Made by a program: the position numbers and the translations under genes. Of a stretch of 64,000 nucleotides of DNA, positions 32,037-43,236 are shown in pieces. Numbering within the stretch: position 1 is the stretch's first letter; every line of letters begins with the position of its first letter. A model generated the notes under the pieces. The model was not told the DNA's origin, did no database searches, and was given only the letters and a program-made list of their open reading frames with translations. The DNA lies in assembly GCA_946902875.1 (NCBI GenBank), contig OX336350.1, positions 18,652,048 through 18,716,047 of the forward strand, given 5' to 3'. This DNA is from Nematopogon swammerdamellus (taxonomy: Eukaryota; Arthropoda; Insecta; Lepidoptera; Adelidae).

Positions 32037-32494
32037 CAGGTTGTCCCCGGACAGGTGTAGTTCCTTTAAGGAGGCTATTCTACGCCTTGTAACAAAAGCA
32101 CTGGTGAAAGAATTTTTTTAATATGTGCTTTCATTAAAATTTTAGGATTTCCTAACAAACTAAATGCATACTACAATGTGTGGGCGCCTTTAGATCGCGC
32201 GACTGAAACGCAAGGCGGAATGGCGCGGGTCGGGGCGCGAGCGGTACGCGGTCGGAGCGGGCTATCTGTTTGCGTTCACTCGCGTCGCGTCCCGTCCGTA
32301 TTCCCGCTGCCCGCTGCCCCGCGCCCCGCGCGCGCCCGATTAGAGCATTACAACATTAAACTACATTAATAACTTTAAAAATTTATATCTCCGCAACAGA
32401 CGTACCTAGAACCCTACTTCTCTTAGTAATTATGTTTGTTACAAAGCGTAGAATAGCTTCCTTGAAGGAACTACACCAGTCCGGGGACATCCTG
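32037..32494. mobile_element. TA-flanked 458-bp MITE with GC-rich core
   Basis: Inverted ends of ~55 bp start CAGGTTGTCCCCGGAC on the left and CAGGATGTCCCCGGAC on the right arm. TA flanks lie at 32035-32036 and 32495-32496. The outside sequences rejoin as CAGTGTTTTATA / TTGTACAGAG, which matches CAGTGTTGTATATTGTACAG in each unit of the neighbouring array. It therefore inserted into intron 2 of the GPCR just after exon 2's donor. The core 32180-32335 is very CpG-rich. Confidence 0.85.
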
Positions 32495-32496
32495 TA

Positions 32497-34138
32497 TTGT
32501 ACAGAGCGGCGTGTACGTACGAAGTACTTGTAGGCGGCGAAGGGCACGCTGGACGAAGACGTCGGCGACCGCGAGCCACTTGAGCAGTCGGTTGATGGGA
32601 GCGGTGGCCGTGCGTATTGAATAGTGGCACAGTGTTGTATATTGTACAGAGCGGCGTGTACGTACGAAGTACTTGTAGGCGGCGAAGGGCACGTACTCCA
32701 GCATGACGAAGACGTCGGCGACCGCGAGCCACTTGAGCAGTCGGTTGATGGGAGCGGTGGCCGTGCGTATTGAATAGTGGCACAGTGTTGTATATCGTAC
32801 AGAGCGGCGTGTACGTACGAAGTACTTGTAGGCGGCGAAGGGCACGTACTCCAGCATGACGAAGACGTCGGCGACCGCGAGCCACTTGAGCAGTCGGTTG
32901 ATGGGAGCGGTGGCCGTGCGTATTGAATAGTGGCACAGTGTTGTATATTGTACAGAGCGGCGTGTACGTACGAAGTACTTGTAGGCGGCGAAGGGCACGT
33001 ACTCCAGCATGACGAAGACGTCGGCGACCGCGAGCCACTTGAGCAGTCGGTTGATGGGAGCGGTGGCCGTGCGTATTGAATAGTGGCACAGTGTTGTATA
33101 TTGTACAGAGCGGCGTGTACGTACGAAGTACTTGTAGGCGGCGAAGGGCACGTACTCCAGCATGACGAAGACGTCGGCGACCGCGAGCCGCTTGAGCAGT
33201 CGGTTGATGGGAGCGGTGGCCGTGCGTATTGAATAGTGGCACAGTGTTGTATATTGTACAGAGCGGCGTGTACGTACGAAGTACTTGTAGGCGGCGAAGG
33301 GCACGTACTCCAGCATGACGAAGACGTCGGCGACCGCGAGCCGCTTGAGCAGTCGGTTGATGGGAGCGGTGGCCGTGCGTATTGAATAGTGGCACAGTGT
33401 TGTATATTGTACAGAGCGGCGTGTACGTACGAAGTACTTGTAGGCGGCGAAGGGCACGTACTCCAGCATGACGAAGACGTCGGCGACCGCGAGCCACTTG
33501 AGCAGTCGGTTGATGGGAGCGGTGACCGTGCGTATTGAATAGTGGCACAGTGTTGTATATTGTACAGAGCGGCGTGTACGTACGAAGTACTTGTAGGCGG
33601 CGAAGGGCACGTACTCCAGCATGACGAAGACGTCGGCGACCGCGAGCCACTTGAGCAGTCGGTTGATGGGAGCGGTGGCCGTGCGTATTGAATAGTGGCA
33701 CAGTGTTGTATATTGTACAGAGCGGCGTGTACGTACGAAGTACTTGTAGGCGGCGAAGGGCACGTACTCCAGCATGACGAAGACGTCGGCGACCGCGAGC
33801 CACTTGAGCAGTCGGTTGATGGGAGCGGTGGCCGTGCGTATTGAATAGTGGCACAGTGTTGTATATTGTACAGAGCGGCGTGTACGTACGAAGTACTTGT
33901 AGGCGGCGAAGGGCACGTACTCCAGCATGACGAAGACGTCGGCGACCGCGAGCCACTTGAGCAGTCGGTTGATGGGAGCGGTGACCGTGCGTATTGAATA
34001 GTGGCACAGTGTTGTATATTGTACAGAGCGGCGTGTACGTACGAAGTACTTGTAGGCGGCGAAGGGCACGTACTCCAGCATGACGAAGACGTCGGCGACC
34101 GCGAGCCACTTGAGCAGTCGGTTGATGGGAGCGGTGGC
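32497..34138 (-). repeat. 153-bp tandem array of the 3' part of GPCR exon 2 with its splice donor
   Basis: GTACAGAG marks the units at 32499, 32644, 32797, 32950, 33103, 33256, 33409, 33562, 33715, 33868 and 34021. The spacing is exactly 153 except the first, which is 145 because of an 8-bp deletion. On the coding strand each unit holds 97 nt of exon (GGCCACCGC ... TACAAGTACTTC), the donor GTACGT, ~40 nt of intron and a ~16-nt filler. Only a handful of substitutions separate units. The period is a multiple of three and all three minus frames are free of stops across most of the array, so long ORFs here are a by-product. Confidence 0.97.
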
Positions 34139-34201
34139 CATTTCACGCCGCGTCAGCACGGCTACGTTCAGTGCGTTCGCCAGGCTCCCGAACACGCACA
34201 C
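34043..34201 (-). CDS. GPCR exon 2 (TM1 and TM2)
   Basis: This 159-bp exon has the acceptor TTTTTGTACCAG and the first available GTACGT donor. It encodes VCVFGSLANALNVAVL (TM1 with the conserved N), TRREMATAPINRLL (ICL1), then KWLAVADVFVMLEYV and PFAAYKYF (TM2 with D in LAVAD). Phase 0 at both ends joins exon 1 ...HGYVSLL and exon 3 SLPG.... Its last 97 nt are repeated ten more times downstream (see 32497). If a later donor is used the exon grows by 51 codons per unit without losing frame. Confidence 0.92.
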
Positions 34202-34922
34202 CTGGTACAAAAAGCCCTATAAATTAGTATACAATTCCAGTTAAATTCATAAAACGAGTATTTACTTCGAGTGACTGACGCTTAAGAAATGGATTTAAAA
34301 AATCTACAGATCTCACACTACGCGCAACTATCAAAGGCATTGAAAATGTAATTTAGAAATAAAGCAAATGATAAAATTTGACAAATTTGTTTTATTCGCA
34401 GAATTTTAATGATGGACCTTTTGTCAATGCCGCATAGGCTCCATACATAGTTAATAGGAATTCATTCTTTATCGTACTGACGATAAAGTGAACGGAGCGC
34501 AGACTGACCTCGCGCGTAAGGGACCCGCTACCGCCTACAGTTTTTGTCCGCCCACCTCCTAAGATGGCTCAAACTGTACCCGAGATACCATTTTTTCTGT
34601 TTCTTGAATAGGGAGCTCAAAAAAAAGTTATTGGGAAGTTCTCGATCCAAGTCGGCGAAAAAATTTTGAAATTTTGGCAAATTTTGAAAAATCTCAAAAA
34701 GTTGTAAACCGATTTTGGTAATTTAAATTGCACTATAAAGCCCTCCGGCAGACGCACATTTTAACATATTATGATATGATTCATCCGCGTGCCCTCATAT
34801 CTGCGAAACTACAAGCAAATGTCACAATTTAATAATTCGGGGCACTATACTCGAACGAAAACATAAGCATTTTCAATGTTAAAATTTTTTTTTTGTATAG
34901 TTTGCGAGTTTCGAGCCACTTA

Positions 34923-35577
34923 TACTCCGTTCATCCTAGGAACTAATGCCGAGCGGTTTCTCGCTCTCGCAACGGTTATTACTCTTCTTTACACAGGAGT
35001 CAGGACACAGGGTTGTGTTTGTGAGTCATAGGTGTATGCGAAAGTCATCTCAGAACCATAACGGCGCGTGCGCCGCTGCGCCTGGAGTTAGTTTTGCGTT
35101 TTTATTCTGAGAAGGTTTCAGGTAGCCAGGTGCAGTCGGCCGGTCAGTCGACGCATTAATCAGTAGCCTTTCCTACGCGTCATAATAATAACGTATTAAT
35201 TGTTTTGCATATTTTTCACGTGTTATTTTGAAGTTTTGTATATTATTTGTGTTGGTGGGTTAACTTGTCCACCTACAATAGAACGAACAGCTGAAGTAAG
35301 TAGATTAGGCAAAAAAATTAAATAATATATAATTTTAATATTAAATAATTTACAGTGAAATATAAATATTTCACTTGATTCCAAGCAAAAAATAAAAATA
35401 AACAGGTTTATTGCAAAATTTTCATTCATCAAATAAATAAACAATAATTCAATAATTTTTTTAAATTAAACTATAATCATAACCTCAGTTCACAGTCACT
35501 TCAATCACCCTTTGTGAGAGTGAGAAGTACAGAGAAAGAGAAACCGCTCGGCATTAGTTGCTAGGATGAACGGAGTG
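34923..35577. mobile_element. TIR element, 655 bp, TA-flanked
   Basis: The left end ACTCCGTTCATCCTAGGAAC and right end (reverse complement) ACTCCGTTCATCCTAGCAAC match for ~40 bp. TA lies outside both ends (34921-34922, 35578-35579). The interior is AT-rich with no transposase. Confidence 0.75.
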
Positions 35578-35630
35578 TAGCTCTCTTCGCCATACAAAAC
35601 ATAATTACGTTTATTATTTAAGGCGAGCTC

Positions 35631-35677
35631 AAAGAGTTTGTATTACGTGGAGCGCAGCGACGTAATACAAACTCTTT
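35631..35677. repeat. Micro-hairpin, copy 2
   Basis: 18-bp perfect arms AAAGAGTTTGTATTACGT and its complement around GGAGCGCAGCG. GCGAGCTCAA occurs on both sides, compatible with a target duplication. Same core as 2017-2056. Confidence 0.8.
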
Positions 35678-35756
35678 GGGCGAGCTCAATAACAGCTCTA
35701 ATTACGTGTCTCGAACTAAGAGTTTAATGTAAGTAATTTATATAATTTTATCAAGC

Positions 35757-36120
35757 GGCGGGTGGCCGAGTGGTTTGGGCATCGGCTTCTCATGCGAGAG
35801 GTCCGAGGTTCGAATCCGGTCGTCGTGTACCAATGAGTTTTTTTCTGACGAAAAAATTACGTGCATAAATGGAACCGGTGTAAAACTGTTAGTCCCTTCC
35901 CTTGCCCCTTACTAGGTGGTAGGCTCAAATTGTGGCCGACTGGGTTGATACCACCGTACTGGATGTAAGATGGTCGCATAGCAGCCTCGGTTATGTTCTC
36001 CTCTAGTCCAGTATAGCCAGCAACCAGGGAAGTCTGCGGTATGGCACCTACCTTCTCGGAAGTGATATTGGCTGGTCGGAGCATGTGCTTTGACCCCTCC
36101 GACTCAGCCACACTGGATTA
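35757..36120 (+). repeat. SINE-T1, full copy with tRNA-like head
   Basis: The head GCGGGTGGCCGAGTGGTTTG (A box) and GAGGTTCGAATCCGG (B box) resembles tRNA-Ser/Leu. It leads into a body with CCTTGCCCCTTACTAGGTGG and AAGTGATATTGGCTGGTCGG. The same head and body occur inverted at 52205-52710 and 60410-60795, so it is a SINE and not a tRNA gene. Confidence 0.8.
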
Positions 36121-36179
36121 CAGCCACACTCACACATACTGGATTACAAAAAAAAATCAACGTGATGATTTTATAAACT

Positions 36180-36290
36180 TTTGTTTTGTTGAAGCCTATC
36201 CTCTTGAAGGACCCGAGACTGTACTTGGGGGGAAATATATGGACAGTGAGAGCGTTCCAGATTTGACCGGTTCTATATTGTGGCCTAATT
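36180..36290 (-). pseudogene. LINE ORF2 C-terminal scrap
   Basis: Minus strand reads RTGQIWNALTVHIF and KYSLGSFKRIGF, the same terminal motif as 11285 and 31074. Confidence 0.6.
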
Positions 36291-36510
36291 ACTTGGTGGT
36301 AGGGTTTAACCCGCCCGGGTTGGTACCACCGCACTGAATGAAACGTCGATCTAAACGGCTATGTATATAGTTTGTGTTTTCCGACCAGTTCAGTGTAGCC
36401 GGCACGATCAAAGGGGGAAGCACTGACATGGCACCTAGTTCACCCGGTGTTATGGCCTGACATCACGGACGTTGTAGGTGATGTAGCCAACCGTGTCAGT
36501 TTCCATAAAG
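36288..36510 (+). repeat. SINE-T2, 5'-truncated
   Basis: TACCACCGCACTGAATGAAAC through GTAGCCAACCGTGTCAGTTTCC and A-tail. Confidence 0.75.
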
Positions 36511-36887
36511 AAAAAAATATATATATATTAGGGTTTGTATTGTGAAGTCTTCAATAACTTTGTTTTTATTATTTTAAAGCATACGCTCCGATTAAGTGTC
36601 GGGGGTGCGGTGGGAGCGCTAGGCTAGGTGAGTAGGTAAATCTCCTCCAGTTCTAGCAACTCCCCTGCGGTACCTAGGACACTTGCACAATTGCCCTCTC
36701 CGAATCTCCAGCGCTACACGTTGTGTGAAGAAAGCACCGGCGCCGCGCGACGGTCAACCGACTTATCGACAAGGAGTTTAGCCAAATCCTTGCTGAAAGA
36801 TTTTGTGTCAGGTGAACACACACCGAGCGTTTCCACCGCGAAAGCTAGAAATTCAGAGTGGCCCACAACGACTGAGTACTTTCCTTT
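36511..36887. other. Intron 1 sequence, nothing recognised
   Basis: A GC-richer stretch at 36600-36880 has an open frame (36691-36891) without motifs or splice-consistent ends. Confidence 0.35.
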
Positions 36888-37200
36888 TTAGGGTTCCGTA
36901 TCAGGTACGGGACCCTATTACTAAGCCTACGCCGTCTGTCTGTCTATCTGTCTGTCTGTCTGTCCGTCTGTCTGTCCGAGGGCTGTATCTCTTGGACCGT
37001 AATAAGAAGCCCGTTGAAATTTTCACAGAATATGTGTTATTTATTATTGATGATATAACAAGAAATAATAAAAATAAGAAAAAGTAAAAAATTCACGGGC
37101 GTCCCCATACAAGAAACTTAAGAGTGTATGCACGCCATCTACCGAAAACAGTATGAAGCAGCGCTGACCATGACATGGCGATACGTTCGACTCGCACTTT
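36888..37200 (-). repeat. Family D copy
   Basis: TAGGGTTCCGTATCAGGTAC, the GTCTGTCTG tract, GCTGTATCTCTTGGACCG, ending ATGGCGATACGTTCGACTC. Confidence 0.8.
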
Positions 37201-37227
37201 ATTTATTTATTTTATTTTTATTTTTTT

Positions 37228-37605
37228 TTACGGAAACTGACACGGTTGGCTACATCACCTACAACGTCCGTGATGTCAGCCCATAGCACCGGGTGAACTA
37301 GGTGCCATGTCAGTGCTTCCCCCTTTGATCGTGCCGGCTACACTGAACTGGTCGGAAAACACAAACTATTTACATAGCCGTTTAGACCGACGTTTCATTC
37401 AGTGCGGTGGTACCAACCCGGGCGGGTTAAACCCTACCACCAAGTAAGATTAGGAGGGAAGGGACCTACAGTTTTATGAGGAATCCGAACCTAGGTCAGC
37501 CTCCAACGGTCAGCGGTCACCCATCCAAGTACTGACCGCACCCAGCGTTGCTTAACATTCAATAGCGACAGTTGACTGTCTGCACCACTGAGCTAACGAG
37601 GCTGA
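37228..37605 (-). repeat. SINE-T2, full minus copy
   Basis: The poly-A end is at 37228, then the body, CACCCATCCAAGTACTGACC and the tRNA-like head ending CACTGAGCTAACGAGGC (37585-37603). Confidence 0.8.
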
Positions 37606-38470
37606 CTATTTCCACCGAGTTTCCCCACACGTGGCATCCCACACCAACGATCTACCACGGCTCCACGAGACAAGAATGCTTGTGAAAAATAATAATTAAG
37701 TAGTATGTTTGGGGCATGTGTCAGTTAAATGTGATTTGATTGCATTTGAACTCATTGCTGAAAGGTTAGTATGAAATGCGTATGAAATTTACAACGTAAT
37801 TATAACTTTTGTTGTTTTAAACGAAATCAACCTGTTCTGTATAAGGTTTCAAATGCTTGAAAGCTCAACGTATTTACGCTTTTGAAATATAATCGCCTGT
37901 TTATTTAACTCATTACATTTTGGATCAAATGAGAAATACAACAAAGGCGTTGAATTGAGTAAAATTCTACGAATTGAACGAGAAGTGTAACCAAACAGAA
38001 AATTGAGAATGTAACAGCGGGTATGGTTGAACTTTTACGTAAAATTGGAAGGCCGGTTTTGTTATTTTTTTAAGGAGTAAGGGGCGCAAATGACTGATAA
38101 TCAGCGTTTCAGTGTCAACTGCTGGACATACGCCTCTCCAAATAGCTCTCCAATTCCTCCCGGCCTTCAGCGACACCGAACCACTGTTTACCTGTTAATA
38201 ATATGGAATATATTGTTTTTAAGTTACTTCAATATTTATATTGTTTTTAGGCTTCCATACCTCAAAAGGGGAAAAAAAACGGAACCCTTATAGGATCACT
38301 CTTGTATCTGTCTGTCTGTCCGTCTGTCACTAGCTTATTTTCTCCGAACCTAGATACTGGATGAAAAATGTTTAAATTTGTTACATATTATATAAAGTTT
38401 AATGACCCAATAACGGACGTATTTTGGGGGTCGTTTTCGCGGACAAATGAGAAAGTTAAAATTTTTTTTA
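37606..38470. other. Intron 1 sequence, little recognised
   Basis: 38265-38345 is a family D-like scrap with a GTCTGTCTG tract. Otherwise unassigned AT-rich DNA. Confidence 0.4.
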
Positions 38471-38509
38471 AGGGCCTAATGTGCCATTTATGTCACAAAA
38501 CTGTACTTA

Positions 38510-38789
38510 TACACGGTGTTGCAACCCCAACCGTAAAACCCGAAAGGGGGTGATTTTGTACGTGAAATAGAACAACTTTTGTTCTACGACTTTTTTATCT
38601 GAAGAAAAAAAAATTTTTTTTTCGCCATACATTTTGAGAATAGGTAGGTAATGAAAATTAGTATGGAAAAAATATTTTTTTTTTGTTACAAAAATTTTTT
38701 TTTCTTCACAGAAGTTGTTTAGTTTCACATATAGAATAATCCCCTTATGTCAGTTGAAAATATTACGGGGGCAACTGCAACACCGTGTA
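38510..38789. mobile_element. ACACGGTGTTGCA MITE, copy 1
   Basis: 280-bp near-palindrome. Its ends TACACGGTGTTGCA / TGCAACACCGTGTA are flanked by TA, and the interior is made of A/T runs. The host unit around it recurs at 38945 without the element. Confidence 0.8.
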
Positions 38790-39239
38790 TAACGACTAGG
38801 TTCGTATCTAGGTCGAAGTAACAGATAATATCGAATACGTAAAAGATAAAGAAATCAAAACATAACATAAGAAACATCTATAGTTCAAAATCTAGTTCAA
38901 TACCTAAATAATGTAAGGTTTTTAGCATTAACATTACCACATGTCAGCGTCATTTATGTCACAAAACGGTATCTACTTATATGACGAATAGGTCCGTATC
39001 TAGGTCGAAGTAAGAGCTAATAACTACATATTAAATGAATTATCATTGAAAAGATATTTCAATACCTTAAAATAAAAAAAAAATGCATGCAATTCGGTCC
39101 ATTTTTTAAGATAATAATTTTTTTGATTACTTAATTACTTTTCAAACTAAACATATTGATTGTGCATTACAAAACTAAAAATCTATAACCTACATAAAAC
39201 CTAATAACCCTCCTCCAGGTGGGACGATGTGGGCACTGT

Positions 39240-39500
39240 TCCGAGGACGCTAGCGGCGTTGCCTCGCTGGATGGCCACACTGATACGCTGCCTCAGGAAC
39301 TCGAGCGAACGTCGTTCTCCTGAAGCAGCGTACAGGGACATCCCGATGTCTTTCGCGAGCCGCTTTGCCTCCTCAGACCATGCCCCCATCGTCTCCACCG
39401 AAAATGCGGCGAAGATGTGCTGGTGTTCCACCGATCTGTATTTGGTGTGCTTGTGGCGGGCTACAGTTTCTGCGGCTGCGCCGGCAATAATAAACGAAAA
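39240..39500 (-). pseudogene. C-terminal fragment of the HGLSC / AIQRG retroelement-like family
   Basis: Minus strand reads AAETVARHKHTKYRSV, HIFAAFSVETMGAWS, SLEFLRQRISVAIQRGN and AASVLGTVP. It corresponds to the end of the decayed ORF at 9240. The N-terminal part is absent. Function unknown. Confidence 0.65.
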
Positions 39501-39561
39501 TAATGTAAGGTTTTTAGCATTGTCACATCCGAGCGTCATTTATGTCACAAAAATTTACTTA

Positions 39562-39879
39562 AACACGGTGTTGCAGTTGCTTCCGTAATATTTTTAACTG
39601 ACATAAGGGGGTTATTCTATATGTGAAACAACTTCTGTGGCGAAAAAAATTGTTTTTGAAACAAAAAAAAAATTGTTTTGTCCATACATATTTTAAATAC
39701 CTATTCTCAAAATTTATGGAGAAAAAAAATATTTTTTTTTTTCAAATTAAAAAGTCGTAGAACAAAAGTTGTTCTATTTCACGTACAGAATCACACCCTT
39801 TCGGTTTTTACGGTTGGCGTTGCAGCGGTTCGGCCGAGTCCAGTGGCGAGCGGCCGCGATGTTGTTGCAACACCGTGTA
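39562..39879. mobile_element. ACACGGTGTTGCA MITE, copy 2, inverted
   Basis: 318 bp. It has the same termini and interior as 38510 but in the opposite orientation, with ~40 extra GC-rich bases near its right end (GGTTCGGCCGAGTCCAG). Confidence 0.75.
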
Positions 39880-41034
39880 TAACGACTTAGTTCGTATCTA
39901 GGTCGAAGTAAGAGCTAATAATTATTAAATAAATTAATATTTATAAGAAATATATAAAATTTCCAATACGGCTAAGAACTACTGCTCTAAAGTGCATTTC
40001 AAGATCAAATAAAATATTGCAGTCAAGCTTTGAAGCTAAAATTGCGTTGGTCAGCTGAGATGGCGGACTGCCCACTTCTGGGCTAGATGCTGAAGTGGTT
40101 AGCTGCTGAATGGTCGGCAAAATTGCTTCCTATACTAGCTGGACAGAGTTCGAGCCCCAGAAGGCGAGCTGTACGACTAAGAACTGGGACCGGTGAAAGT
40201 AAGAAGACCGCATTTTTAACATTGGAAATGTTTTTACGATCGCGTTGGTAGGGGGCCGTTTTCAGCGAAAGTGCGACATCGCTCTGGCGTCGTCAATTTT
40301 GGGGTTACGCGTGATGATGTGGGGTATCAAAAGACGTGTCTTGACGAGATCTACAAGATGGTGTAAAAAATGTGTGAAAAAGTCAAAAACTTTTTCGAAA
40401 AAGTGCAAAAATGTCGAAAAATGACGTGATTTTTTTGCGACTTCTTAACTTGAATCGACGATATCTCGAAAACGAAAAGCGATATCGAAAAAATTAAAAA
40501 AAGCACTCGGGGTATTGAGTTGGGCTACAGTTTGCAAAAAACGGAACCTCGCTACCTGTAATGGGGTTGGAGAAAGCTTTACCTTTATGCGGCGGAGTTT
40601 TCGCGGCGCGCGGTGCTCGCGTGTACTAGTGAGTTTCGTGTACTAACTAGAGCCATAGTAGGTAATATCTATAGGTTAGGTTAGAAGATGCGTCGCTGTC
40701 GCTACCCTATATAATATATTTATATTTGATATTTATTAATTTCTTACTTTTTAGTTAGTTAGATCTGTTAATTTCGTTTGGTTATAAGTATGTTAATATT
40801 TAATTAAGAAGACAAATCGTTAAACAAACTTATTAATTGTGAGTACTTAATATTAAATCTTATATATAATTTTATGTGTACCTAATAAAAATAATTATTT
40901 TGTTTCTTTATTATATATTTACGAAACGTTTACCCAATACAGTAAAATTCATACAAATTTTGCCTATGTTCATTTTCAATGTACCCGAAGGTCGTGAGAG
41001 GCATGAGATCTATGGATTTTTTCCATGAAAACTC
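39880..41034. other. Intron 1 sequence with one low-complexity repeat
   Basis: 40250-40460 (CGTTTTCAGCGAAAGTGCG, AAAAAGTCAAAAACTTTTTCG) is related, inverted, to 50620-50770. The rest is unassigned. Confidence 0.4.
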
Positions 41035-41395
<361 letters not shown>

Positions 41396-41399
41396 CAAA

Positions 41400-42273
41400 A
41401 AAACCGAGTGCGGGGCGGCCATCCCTGACTACAAGCGAGGAAAGTGAGAATGTAAGTAGTGGTTGTGTACGGACAGCGTGCGCTGGCGCGCGCTTGTGTG
41501 GGTGCGAAATCGGCGCGCTTGTATGAAGATGGTTAACTAGTCTGTTTAAACTACGGTTATACTATGTAGCTGACCTGGTGCAATCGAACGCGTATCAGCT
41601 TCTAGTAGCATTTATTCTTAGCCTGGAGAATTCCGAGGACTTCAGTCGGAGCATTCTCGCTGCAGCCGGACGACGCTCGCTTGAGTGCTTAATGAAATTT
41701 CTAAAATTACTGTTCCATTGTTCGAAGACAATTTCGCTATGTTCTGTGAGACCCTCTTTTCAGCTGCGTTGTAGGTAGTTGAATGAAAATCTTTAATTTA
41801 AGAATAAGGCTTAAGTATATAAAAGTAAATGTTGTAAAATTTGAGTTTCGGAATCACCCCTTAAAATTTTAGTAGTCTGTTATCATATCAGCTGCTGTAT
41901 ATACGAATGATAAATGAATCGCTTAGTTTCCAAATCGCACTACTCCAAAATGTCGTTTTTTTTTTTTTATGGCAACCCATTTGTTTCGCCTTGCCGGATG
42001 TTCCCGCGAAACCAAACAGCGCTAGTCCCACTGAAAGTAGGAGCACGTATGAGATCTAGAGATTATTCACCGTTTATTTTCCAAACATCACTTCTCCGGG
42101 ACTTGTGCACTTTGGAAAATAAATATTGTGTCAGTCAGTATATTTGACACATGACTTTGACAGTTTTTCAGGTTATTTTCATTCCCTTGGGTGTTAATAT
42201 GACGCACGCAAAATGGAACCAGAAAATAATGTAAACGATGTGCCTAGAAAACGAGAAAAGGTGTGACTAGACC
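41400..42273. other. Intron 1 sequence, nothing coding recognised
   Basis: 41916-41950 (GAATCGCTTAGTTTCC...) is the reverse complement of 49785-49818. The rest is unassigned. Confidence 0.4.
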
Positions 42274-42562
42274 CAAAGAGATTTTATGTATAGAGTGAGC
42301 ACTACGAAGAAAGAATACAGAGAAATGACGGCCAATAACTGAGGTATGAGGTAAGGTAGCGGGGTGGCGGAACGCTGAGCCGCGCGGGGCGGGAAGCGAG
42401 CGGGAGAGGGGCTAGCTAGCGAGCGAAGCGACTAGCGGCTAGCGGCCCGGCCGGCCCGGCCGGTCAGTCAACACGTGCATTGGAATACGTAGGGTTGTCA
42501 CTTAGTCTACCAAAAATATATTTTTCGATTTATTATTTTACGAGTAGGTATTATGGTTAATT

Positions 42563-42626
42563 GTGCCCGTAGTCTAGTGGTAACGCTTCTCAATGCAGAA
42601 GTTGCGGGTTCAAAATCCCGGGCACT
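42563..42626 (+). repeat. tRNA-like unit in duplication copy 1
   Basis: GTGCCC/GGGCAC ends, an A box TAGTCTAGTGG and a B box carrying one extra A (GGTTCAAAATCC). It has a 6-base anticodon loop and a short T-stem, so it is not a functional tRNA by eye. Confidence 0.55.
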
Positions 42627-43101
42627 AACTAATGTACTTATTTATTTCCTTGATAAAGATTGATATACGTGCATTTCATAACGAATAGGTACGATCGCTC
42701 CGGTGAAGAAAAATAAAGTTAGGTAACTAGTGCACACTGGTCTATGAAAGGTATTTTTGTGTAAACTGCTTCTGATTTCCACTGGTCACCATGTACGAGT
42801 AATCGAATCGGATATAACAAATTGTGACAAGTTCGAGTGCAATATGACTGCCATAAGAATACTCAATAAACAATAAAACAACAACAATAAAAACAATACC
42901 TCCTATGTCAGTGAGCAGAGTCCGTGCCTAGCAGTGAGACGTTTTAAAGGATTATAGAAGAAAACAGATAGTGAATTTCATCGAAAAAAACGTTTTTATG
43001 TATTTAAACTTAAAATACAGAACTATAATAACTTGAAATACATACCTAAACTTATATGGGTTTTTAAATTACCGTGGTTATTTGACATTTTAAGAAGTAA
43101 C

Positions 43102-43236
43102 AACGGCTTTACTCACTATCGAAATACGAGCTGTGTGGCTCGACATTTCGGCCAGAGTGCTCATGATGATGGGCCATACGTTTGGCCCGAAACGTCGAGC
43201 CACACAGCTCATATTTCGACCGCGAGTAAAGCCGTT
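43102..43236. repeat. Family H foldback, copy 1
   Basis: ~52-bp arms with few mismatches; the core is GAGCTGTGTGGCTCGAC against GTCGAGCCACACAGCTC. Also at 47942-48076 (part of the duplication), at 60188-60324 with a different core, and as a half at 52133-52200. Confidence 0.8.

Noticed and set aside
32383..34210. Three overlapping minus-strand ORFs of 556-587 codons
   Set aside because: They arise because a stop-free 153-bp unit with a period divisible by three is repeated. Only the frame giving LAVAD/VFVMLEY is a real exon, and normally only its first 53 codons.
35757..35840. tRNA-Ser/Leu-like sequence
   Set aside because: Good A and B boxes, but the same head with the same ~350-bp body recurs at 52205 and 60410, so it is the head of a SINE.
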